Positions 57,176 through 64,000 of a stretch of DNA of 64,000 nucleotides are shown here, piece after piece; the first letter of the stretch is position 1; every line of letters starts with the position of its first letter. The DNA is taken from NCBI RefSeq assembly GCF_042682745.1, contig NZ_JBHUIO010000005.1, positions 124,001 to 188,000 on the forward strand, written 5' to 3'. Source of the stretch: Tumebacillus_A lipolyticus. Its GTDB lineage: Bacteria; Bacillota; Bacilli; Tumebacillales; Tumebacillaceae. The notes below the pieces were generated by a model, which was given only the letters and a program-made list of their open reading frames with translations, ran no database searches and was not told the DNA's origin. Made by a program: the position numbers and the translations under genes.

Positions 57176-57820
57176 CTAGCGAATGTAAGCAGACAGGTTG
57201 CGGGCGATCACCGCATGCCCAGCGTTGTTCGGATGGATCGGGCGACGGAACGACGCGAGCGCATCTTCGACGCGCCCGGTGTGATATCCCTGGATCAGAG
57301 CTGGCTGATTGCCTTCAAACCACTCGTGTGCCGGAGCTAGCTCTGTGCTCAGCGCTTTGGAGCGCTGGATGGTAGCCCCGTTAAGCTGCTGGATCGCCGC
57401 CACCGCCACAGGCGAGCGGGGAAACGGGTTGTATTGGGTGCACAGGACGATGCAAGCGCTGCTGTTCGCGCGCACAGCGTTGACGATCTGCTCCAAGTTG
57501 CTCGCATAGCGGGCGAGCCTGTTGACCAGAACCGACTGAAAATGGGCGCTGCCAACCGCCAAGCTGATCGCTGCCCGCAACAGATCGTTGCCACCGACCC
57601 AGATCGAGACGGTGGTCGCCCGGCGGATCGCCTCAAGGCCGAACGGCAAGGCGCCTGCAAGCGCCCCGCTCGTCCAGCCATCATGCGCGAACACGCATCC
57701 TTGCGCCCCTCTCCTCTGCTGTTGCAGGCTCTGGACGATCAGCGATGGGTAGGCGTAGCGAGGAGAAGTGGCGCTGCGGCCTGCGGTGATCGAATCCCCC
57801 AAGGCGGTATAATAGACCAT
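57176..57820 (-). CDS. SGNH/GDSL-family hydrolase
   Basis: This 214-residue lipase/esterase-fold protein has block I YYTALGDSITAGRSATS with the nucleophile Ser, block III TVSIWVGGNDLL and block V RRPIHPNNAGHAVIARNL with the catalytic Asp (replaced by His-Pro-Asn-Asn in part) and His. It should hydrolyse an ester or thioester. Of the starts, the ATG at 57820 is 8 nt after GGGGAGG; ATG at 57826 and GTG at 57829 are close to the RBS. No signal peptide. Substrate unknown. Confidence 0.85.
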   Translation of the reverse strand: MVYYTALGDSITAGRSATSPRYAYPSLIVQSLQQQRRGAQGCVFAHDGWTSGALAGALPFGLEAIRRATTVSIWVGGNDLLRAAISLAVGSAHFQSVLVNRLARYASNLEQIVNAVRANSSACIVLCTQYNPFPRSPVAVAAIQQLNGATIQRSKALSTELAPAHEWFEGNQPALIQGYHTGRVEDALASFRRPIHPNNAGHAVIARNLSAYIR

Positions 57821-57915
57821 CTTCATCACCTCCCCCTCATATTTCGCCGATACTAAAGCATATGACCCTCCCTCATGCTTGGCGTGGACTACCGCCTGAA
57901 GGGAAGGTCACAAGA

Positions 57916-59013
57916 TCAGGAGCTGAATACGTTTTTGTGCATTTGGCGCGTCCAGTCCAGAATGCACGATTCGCTCCCCTGCAACGTGTTGGTCAGGGTG
58001 ACCGATGTCAGCTTGCGCACCGGATCGCACCAGAGCGAGCACCCGGTGCTCGACAGCTGTCCATAGGAGAGCAAAGGAGCTCGCTCACCTGCCGCACAGT
58101 GTGCGCTGGCCGTCTCCCAACCGAGGCCGAAGCTCTGCCCCTGCCAGGCTGCGTGCAGGTTGACGGCGAGGGAGACGAGCGTGGTGTCCAGATAGCGCTG
58201 ACGCTGATGAATGCCTTTGCGCACCCACATCTCCGCATAGCGGGTCAGGTCGAGCGCAGTTGAAAACAGCCCCGCATGTCCCGCCACACCGTCCAGCCCA
58301 TAAAATGCGTTTCCGTCCTGCGCTTCCCCGCACAGCGCATGCTCTCGCCACGGGAAGGCGATGTGCCGCTCGCTCGCCGACAGCCGTCGCTGCTCCTGCT
58401 CATTGCCGAGCTCTGTCGCCGCGCACATCTCCGGCGGCAGACCATCCCCCTCCGCAAACGAGGTTTGATACAGATCGAGCGGGCTGAAGACCAGCCGTTC
58501 GCACACTTCGGAAAACGGGCGATCCCAGATGCGCTCCAGCGCAAAGGCGAGCAGCATGTAGCCGAGGTCGCTGTTGATCAAGCGCTCGCCGGGCACCGCC
58601 TCCAGCGGCGTGTCGGCCAGCGCGCGCAAGTACGCTTTGACGCCTCGGGCGTCCAGAAACAGCGGGCGCCAACCGGGCAAGCCGGACGTGTGCGAGAGCA
58701 GGTGGAAAAAGGTGATCTCGCCTTTCGCATGCCGGTCGATCCCCGTTGCAAACTCTGGCAAAAAGCGAGCGATCGAATCGACCAGCGTCAGCTTGCCCAG
58801 CTGCACAGTGCGCAGAACGGCCGGCAAAGTCGCGACCACTTTGGTCAGCGTGGCGATGTCAAATCGCGTATCGACAGACATCGCACGCTTATACGGAAAG
58901 GCGTCCGCATAGCCGTGCGCCTCGAAGAACAGCGGATCGCCGTTTCTTGCCACACAGACGACAGCGCCTGGAAATACTTTGTCCTCAATCCCTTGGATGA
59001 TCGTTTCTCTCAT
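57916..59013 (-). CDS. Serine hydrolase (class C beta-lactamase fold) with altered active-site motifs
   Basis: The 365-residue protein aligns in outline with the beta-lactamase/esterase family: start MRETIIQGIEDKVFPGAVVCVARNG, then VDTRFDIATLTKVVATLPAVL, GLPGWRPLFLDARG, LINSDLGYMLLAFALERIW, VAGHAGLFSTALDLTRYA, and STGCSLWCDPVRKLTSVTLTN. The usual nucleophile in the SxxK motif is Thr (TLTK). The Tyr of the YxN/YSD motif is Asn (NSD). The HTG/KTG position reads QLSSTG. It may be a non-catalytic homologue. It lies just downstream of the NRPS, facing the same way. Confidence 0.85.
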   Translation of the reverse strand: MRETIIQGIEDKVFPGAVVCVARNGDPLFFEAHGYADAFPYKRAMSVDTRFDIATLTKVVATLPAVLRTVQLGKLTLVDSIARFLPEFATGIDRHAKGEITFFHLLSHTSGLPGWRPLFLDARGVKAYLRALADTPLEAVPGERLINSDLGYMLLAFALERIWDRPFSEVCERLVFSPLDLYQTSFAEGDGLPPEMCAATELGNEQEQRRLSASERHIAFPWREHALCGEAQDGNAFYGLDGVAGHAGLFSTALDLTRYAEMWVRKGIHQRQRYLDTTLVSLAVNLHAAWQGQSFGLGWETASAHCAAGERAPLLSYGQLSSTGCSLWCDPVRKLTSVTLTNTLQGSESCILDWTRQMHKNVFSS

Positions 59014-59065
59014 TCTATCTTCCCTCCCCTGCTATGTAGTAACATCCTATGCAGGAGAGCTTGCC

Positions 59066-59118
59066 GATAAGACAACAAACCTCGTCCCTTGAACAGGAAC
59101 GAGGTTTGTTGTCTTATC
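59066..59118. repeat. 20-bp perfect inverted repeat between NRPS and the serine hydrolase
   Basis: Arms at 59066-59085 and 59099-59118 are perfect reverse complements over 20 bp (ending ACCTCGT / ACGAGGT at the loop) around a 13-nt loop. The outer stem is rich in A on one side and T on the other (AAGACAACAAA / TTTGTTGTCTT). It probably terminates the leftward NRPS transcript; T-tract is within the stem. Confidence 0.7.
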
Positions 59119-59140
59119 TTATCAGGAGAAAGCGGAGCGC

Positions 59141-62100
59141 TTAAAACAGTTCGTCGAGCGCATCCTCCAGGTCGAAGCTTTCCAGTTCAAACTGATCCAG
59201 ACGCTTTGCTGGATCTGTCACGAACTGATCGATCACCGCGGCAAACTGTGCAAACATCCGATCGACCGTCTCCTTTTGGAAGCGGAACTTGTCGTAATGT
59301 GTGCGAATCAGCAGGTGGTCAGGTTTGTCAAACACTTCGATGTGCAGGTCGAAGGGAAGCTGTTCCTCCTCGATTGCCAGCTGATCGCCGATCAGATCTT
59401 CATAGGCGAACAGCTCCGATCTGAGATCGTGCAGTTGGAAGCTGCCCGTATGAACGTTCTGTCCGACCAGAACGACCGAATAGAGCGGATCTTCTGCGCT
59501 GCGATGCGGGCGCAGGTCTTGCACGAGCAGATCGAACGGATAGTCTTGGTTCGCATACGCCTCCAAAACGACCGTCTTCGAGCGCTCCAACACCTGTTCG
59601 CCAGTCGGATTGCCAGACAGGTCGGTGCGCAGCGCAGCCGGGTTGACCAGCACGCCGATCACCGATTCAAAATCTGGGTTGGTTCGCCCCGTCAGCGGCG
59701 AACCTACGACCACGTCTGTCTGGCCGGACAGGCGAGCGAGCCAGATGTTAAAGGCGGCGACCACCGTCAGGAAGGTGGTGGTGTGCCTTTCTTTAGCCAG
59801 CTTGCGGATCTTCTCCGTCACTTCCGGCTCGATGGTCAAATGGCGGATCGCCATCGGCTCCGGCCGCTCCACCTCTTCCGGATCAAAATCGTACGGGAGG
59901 GCGGGCGGCGCCCCCGCATCTTTCAGGCGGTCGATCCAGTACGCTTTCTGCTCGTCCAGGTCACCCGAGGCGAGCATCGAGCCTTGCCACTCCGCATAAT
60001 CGGCATATTGCAGCGGTTCGGCAAGCTCAGGCGAATCGCCTGCGATCTCCGCTCGATACAGAGAGGCAAAATCGTTCATGTAGACGTTCGACGACCAACC
60101 GTCATAGACGATCGCATGGGCGGAGCGTACCCACAGCGCGCGCGTCGCCGAGAGCTTGAGCAGGTGGGAGGCGAACAGCGGACCTTTTATCAGGTCGATC
60201 GGCGTGCGGTGCACCTCGCCGAGAAGCGCAGCGATCCTCGCCTGCTGCTCAGCGTCTGGCTGAGCGGTGAGATCTTCGAAGCGACAGGCCAGATCGAGGT
60301 CGTCGCGAACCACCTGATAGGGCACGCCCTCCACTTCGCGGAACGTCGTGCGCATGATGCTGTGCCGCTTGACCAGCTTCGCATACGCTCGCTGGAAGGA
60401 TTCGACATCGAGCGCGCCATGCAGCTCGCTGACCATCAGCGATCCAAACGACGATTCTGGGCGCATCACAAAATCAAACCAGAACCTTTTTTGCGCGTTC
60501 GAAAGCGGGTAGCGCCCGCAGGAGACCGCTTTGCGAACCGGGCTGCGAAGCCCTTGCTTGCCGACCTGCCGCTCCGACTTCACGCGAACGGCCAAGCTTG
60601 CCACCGTCAGCGTTTCGAACAGCGCGCGAAGCGGCAGCGCGGTGCCGAGCACACGGTTGATGCGCGACATGATGCGCGTCGCATCGAGCGAGTGGCCGCC
60701 GAGATCGAAAAAGTTGTCCTCGACCCCGATCGCTTGGAGGCGCAAGACCTCCTGCCAGATCTCCGCGATCTTCGCTTCCGTTTCATCGCGAGGTGGAATG
60801 AACGTCGCGCCCAAATCGGGGCGCGCATCCCCTGGGTCGGGCAAGCGCTTGCGGTCCAGTTTGCCGCTGTCGGTGAGCGGCAGAGATTCGACCGCCACGA
60901 AGCGCGCCGGCACCATGTAGTCTGGCAAGAGCGTCAGCATGTGCTCGCGCAGCGATTCGGTCGTCGCGCGGCCGCCTTCCACCTGCTCAAAATAACCGAC
61001 GAGATAGTAGCCGTTCGGGCGTTTGTGCGCCACGACCGCACACTCTGCGATCGCCGGATGTGTGACCATCACCGCCTCGATCTCCGCAAGCTCGACGCGT
61101 TGCCCGCGCACCTTGACCTGATCGTCGCGGCGACCTAAGAACATGATCGCCCCGTCTTCGCGGTAAAAGCCGCGATCCCCCGTCTTGTACATCCTCGTCC
61201 CCGGCACAAATCGGTTGGGGAGAAACGCCTCGGCGGTGCGCTCTTCGTCGTTCAGATAGCCGCGGGCAAGCCCGACGCCTGCGAGGTACAGATCGCCCGG
61301 CACGCCGACCGGAACCGGATTGAACTGACCGTCGAGAATATAGACCAGATTGTTGTCGATCGGACGACCGACCGAGACGATCCCTTCCGCTTCTCCATCT
61401 TCGGCGGTCACCTGATGGCAGGTGGAGTCGATCGACACTTCGGTCGCTCCCCATTGATTGAACAGACCGGAGTCTGGCAGCTGTTGCAGGAAGGAGCGCA
61501 CAAGGTCTGCTCGCAGCGCTTCTCCTGAGGAGATGACCACGCGCAACGCCTTGAGCTTAGCGCGCGACTCCGCTGTGATCGCGTCGACGAACAGGGCGAG
61601 CATCGAGGGGACAAACTGCAGCACCGCCACCTCGTAGCAGATCGCCGCCTCCAAGATGGCGAGCGGATCTTTGTGCAGCTCCGGCTTGAGCATCGCGATG
61701 CGCGCTCCGACCATCAGCGGCCAAAAGAACTCGACAGCAGCATCGTCAAACGTCAAGGTCGTCTTTTGCAACACCGTCTCGTCCGCTCGCAGCTGATAGC
61801 GCCGTTGCATCCAGTGCATCCGGTTCACCCAGCCCTCATGCGTCGAGCACACCCCTTTCGGCCTTCCGGTCGAGCCGGACGTATAGTAGATCGAGACGAG
61901 GTGTTCAGGTCGTACCTGCGCATCCGGCTTTTCGCTCGCACATTCGGCGAGCTCCGCTTCGATCGCATCGACCTGCACATAGTGAGAAACACCGGGCGGC
62001 ATGCTGTCGATCAAGCGCCGCTGGGTGAGGCAGAGCGGCGCTCTTGCATCTGCCAGCACCTGCGCTTTGCGAGCGGGCGGCGCATCGACATCGAGCGGGA

Positions 62101-64000
62101 GGTAGGCGCCACCCGACTTCAGCACGGCGAGCAAGGAGACGACCAGCTCGATCGACCGCTCCAGCGACACGGCGATCGGCACGTCTGGCCCCGCACCGCG
62201 ATCGCGCAGATAATGTGCCAACCGATTGGCCTGGCGGTCGAGCTCGCGATAGGTGAGCGTCCGCTCGCCCTCGACCACGGCGATCCGATCGGGCGTCTGC
62301 CCCACCTGCTGCTCAAACAGCTCATGCAGGCAGAGCTGCTGTGGGAAGTCGACCTGCGTGTCGTTCCATTCAACCAACAGCTTGTGCTGCTCCGCCGCGC
62401 TCAGCAGCGGCAGGTCGCCAATCCTGGCAGCAGGCGTCTCGACTGCGCCGGCGAGCAGGTGCAGATAGTTTTGGATCATCCGGTCGATCGTCTCCGCGTC
62501 CCACAGATCGGAGTTGTACTCCCAGTTGATCGTGATCCCCTCATCCTTGTCCTTTCCTCTGCCGCGCACGCCCAAGCGCTTCGAATGGCGAGGGATGACC
62601 ATGATGTTCATGTCAAACTTCGCAGAGCCGTTGTTCAACCCTTCGTGGATCGACATCTCTACGCCAGGAATCTCGATCTCCGGCATCGGCGTATCGTGCA
62701 TCGAAAACATCACCTGCATCAGCGGGTTGCGGTTCAGGTCGCGCTCGATGCCCAATGCGCCGATGATCTTGTCAAACGGAACGTCTTGGTGGTCATACGC
62801 CTCCATCGACGCTTGGCGCACCTGCTCGACGATCTGCACAAAGGTCGGGTTGCCGCTCAGATCGGTGCGCAGCAGCACGTTGTTGACGATCATCCCGATC
62901 AGCCGCTCCGTCTCCTGCAGGCGGCGATTGGCGATGCCCGTGCCGACCAGCAGATCCTCTTGTCCAGAATAGCGGTGGAGCAGCACCTTGTACGCCGCCA
63001 TCAGCGTCATGAACAGGGAGACGCCCTGCGCGCGTGAAAACTGCCGCACCGCTTTCGACAGCTCGTACGGAATCTGAAAGCGATAGGCGGCGCCTACAAA
63101 TCGCTGCACCGCCGGGCGCGGACGGTCGAGCGGCAACTCCAAGATCTCCGGCGCATTTGCCAAGCGGCCCTTCCAGTAGGCCAACTGACGCTCACCTTCT
63201 GGCCCCTCCATCGTTTCGCGCTGCCAATCTGCAAAATCGACAAACTGAATTTCCGGCTCGGCCAGCGGAGAGCGCTCACCGTTTGAAAACGCGTTGTACA
63301 GGTGAAGGAAGTCGTGCAGGAAGACCGAGAAAGAAAACCCGTCGTGCACAAGATGATCTTCGACGTGCAGCAGTGTGTACAGATCTGGCTCCAGCTTGAA
63401 CAGCGTCCAGCGCACCATCGGCAGCTCGTCCAGCTTGAACATCTTTTTGATCTCCATGTCGACCACGCGGTCCATCTCCGCCCGTTTTTCCGCCTCTGGC
63501 AATTGGTGCAGGTCGAGCACAGGCAGACGGATCGGCTCGTAGGGCATCACCACCTGCGCAGGTTCGCCGTCGATCGCTTGGAAGATCGTGCGGAAGATCT
63601 CATGGCGCCGCAAGATTTCGCAGAGCGCGCGCTCGACGATGCTCACGTCCAGCTCGCCTCGAAAGGTCAGCAGACAGGATGCGCTGTAGGACAGATTGTC
63701 GGGGAACAGCTCGCGCAGGAACCAGACGCGCTCCTGAGCGTAGGAGAGCGGCATGCGCTCACGTCGCGGTCGCTTGGTCAGCGGGGTCAACGTGCTGCCG
63801 GCGACAAGCTGCAGCTGCGTGAGCTCCGGTGCCAGCTCGACGATGGTCGGCTTGGCAAACAGGGTGTTGAGCGGCATCTCGACACCGAACTGCTCGCGCA
63901 CGCGCGCCACCACCTTGGTGGCGAGCAGCGACTCGCCTCCCAATTCAAAAAAGTGATCTTCGATGCCGACCTGCTCCAGCCCCAACACCTCACAGAAGAT
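59141..64000 (-). CDS. Non-ribosomal peptide synthetase, 3' part (PCP-C-A-PCP-C); 5' end outside window
   Basis: The frame is open through base 64000 and ends at 59141 (1,619 residues visible). In order: the end of a module (PCP, DHFFELGGESLLATKVV), a C domain (DHLVHDGFS; catalytic second His kept, first His replaced by Asp), a full A domain (YYTSGSTGRPKG, NQWGATEVS, YKTGDRG, LTDSGKLDRKRLP), a PCP (NFFDLGGHSLDATRI) and a C-terminal C domain (SAHAIVYDGWS; the catalytic second His is Ala). It ends LEDALDELF with no thioesterase. A4 region reads TFDDAAVEFFWPL. The amino acid cannot be named from this alone. Confidence 0.95.
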   Translation of the reverse strand: MFCEVLGLEQVGIEDHFFELGGESLLATKVVARVREQFGVEMPLNTLFAKPTIVELAPELTQLQLVAGSTLTPLTKRPRRERMPLSYAQERVWFLRELFPDNLSYSASCLLTFRGELDVSIVERALCEILRRHEIFRTIFQAIDGEPAQVVMPYEPIRLPVLDLHQLPEAEKRAEMDRVVDMEIKKMFKLDELPMVRWTLFKLEPDLYTLLHVEDHLVHDGFSFSVFLHDFLHLYNAFSNGERSPLAEPEIQFVDFADWQRETMEGPEGERQLAYWKGRLANAPEILELPLDRPRPAVQRFVGAAYRFQIPYELSKAVRQFSRAQGVSLFMTLMAAYKVLLHRYSGQEDLLVGTGIANRRLQETERLIGMIVNNVLLRTDLSGNPTFVQIVEQVRQASMEAYDHQDVPFDKIIGALGIERDLNRNPLMQVMFSMHDTPMPEIEIPGVEMSIHEGLNNGSAKFDMNIMVIPRHSKRLGVRGRGKDKDEGITINWEYNSDLWDAETIDRMIQNYLHLLAGAVETPAARIGDLPLLSAAEQHKLLVEWNDTQVDFPQQLCLHELFEQQVGQTPDRIAVVEGERTLTYRELDRQANRLAHYLRDRGAGPDVPIAVSLERSIELVVSLLAVLKSGGAYLPLDVDAPPARKAQVLADARAPLCLTQRRLIDSMPPGVSHYVQVDAIEAELAECASEKPDAQVRPEHLVSIYYTSGSTGRPKGVCSTHEGWVNRMHWMQRRYQLRADETVLQKTTLTFDDAAVEFFWPLMVGARIAMLKPELHKDPLAILEAAICYEVAVLQFVPSMLALFVDAITAESRAKLKALRVVISSGEALRADLVRSFLQQLPDSGLFNQWGATEVSIDSTCHQVTAEDGEAEGIVSVGRPIDNNLVYILDGQFNPVPVGVPGDLYLAGVGLARGYLNDEERTAEAFLPNRFVPGTRMYKTGDRGFYREDGAIMFLGRRDDQVKVRGQRVELAEIEAVMVTHPAIAECAVVAHKRPNGYYLVGYFEQVEGGRATTESLREHMLTLLPDYMVPARFVAVESLPLTDSGKLDRKRLPDPGDARPDLGATFIPPRDETEAKIAEIWQEVLRLQAIGVEDNFFDLGGHSLDATRIMSRINRVLGTALPLRALFETLTVASLAVRVKSERQVGKQGLRSPVRKAVSCGRYPLSNAQKRFWFDFVMRPESSFGSLMVSELHGALDVESFQRAYAKLVKRHSIMRTTFREVEGVPYQVVRDDLDLACRFEDLTAQPDAEQQARIAALLGEVHRTPIDLIKGPLFASHLLKLSATRALWVRSAHAIVYDGWSSNVYMNDFASLYRAEIAGDSPELAEPLQYADYAEWQGSMLASGDLDEQKAYWIDRLKDAGAPPALPYDFDPEEVERPEPMAIRHLTIEPEVTEKIRKLAKERHTTTFLTVVAAFNIWLARLSGQTDVVVGSPLTGRTNPDFESVIGVLVNPAALRTDLSGNPTGEQVLERSKTVVLEAYANQDYPFDLLVQDLRPHRSAEDPLYSVVLVGQNVHTGSFQLHDLRSELFAYEDLIGDQLAIEEEQLPFDLHIEVFDKPDHLLIRTHYDKFRFQKETVDRMFAQFAAVIDQFVTDPAKRLDQFELESFDLEDALDELF

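Noticed and set aside
59276..61138. Rightward 620-codon frame opposite the NRPS
   Set aside because: It lies antisense to clear C, A and PCP domains, without an RBS or recognisable motifs.
1..64000. CRISPR arrays, tRNA/rRNA genes, insertion sequences
   Set aside because: No regular spaced repeats, cloverleaf-like or rRNA stretches, transposase motifs or terminal inverted repeats were seen on either strand.

Overview
The window is chromosomal DNA of a moderately GC-rich, spore-forming Bacillota bacterium. A CotS-type coat kinase, an RsfA regulator, a YhcN/YlaJ lipoprotein, FabI plus FabL, YgzB, YktB, YunD, YlaF and a SigO/RsoA pair all point there. Gene content and SLH-rich surface proteins resemble Tumebacillus and other Alicyclobacillaceae, but this is inference from families, not a database match. 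I saw no rRNA, tRNA, insertion sequence, prophage or CRISPR array.

Left part (1-30 kb) is mostly housekeeping: a HAD hydrolase (cut by the edge), TrmL, an amidase-domain protein, an IclR regulator with a clear operator, aconitase plus an isocitrate dehydrogenase-family enzyme, a CotS-like kinase, and a leftward operon of YhgE-like permease, TetR, RNase HI, QueG and DUF523 under a palindromic operator. Then come an aminotransferase, two zinc amidases (one lacking its catalytic Glu), endonuclease III with a YunD-like phosphoesterase, a Rap-like TPR protein with a Phr-like exported propeptide, bioB under a BirA-type box, a YvrJ microprotein and a split sigma factor (SigO/RsoA-like).

The 30.8-38.6 kb block is one leftward unit under a cobalamin riboswitch. 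It holds an S-layer protein with a DUF4430 domain, a DUF4430 lipoprotein, EcfT, a fused EcfA-EcfA ATPase, an EcfS membrane component and an S-layer protein with a prenyltransferase-like alpha/alpha repeat region. DUF4430 and alpha/alpha-barrel are the two folds of mammalian intrinsic factor and transcobalamin, so this reads as a surface B12-capture system feeding an ECF importer.

The most striking locus is 48.3-52.7 kb: five leaderless mini-genes for peptides of 8-15 residues, each ending aromatic-[I/L/V]-Cys-stop, followed by an EpiD/LanD-type flavin cysteine decarboxylase, an MFS transporter and a degenerate STAND-TPR protein. Every peptide C-terminus fits the known EpiD substrate rule. I propose a very small, leaderless RiPP or signalling system making C-terminal enethiol peptides. 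Two 28-bp promoter-like repeats precede the peptide genes and an attenuator-like hairpin separates them from the enzyme.

The right end holds a two-component system, a glycosyltransferase, a FadR-type regulator, an SGNH hydrolase, a serine-hydrolase-like protein with all active-site motifs altered, and the 3' part of an NRPS ending in a condensation domain without its catalytic His and without a thioesterase.
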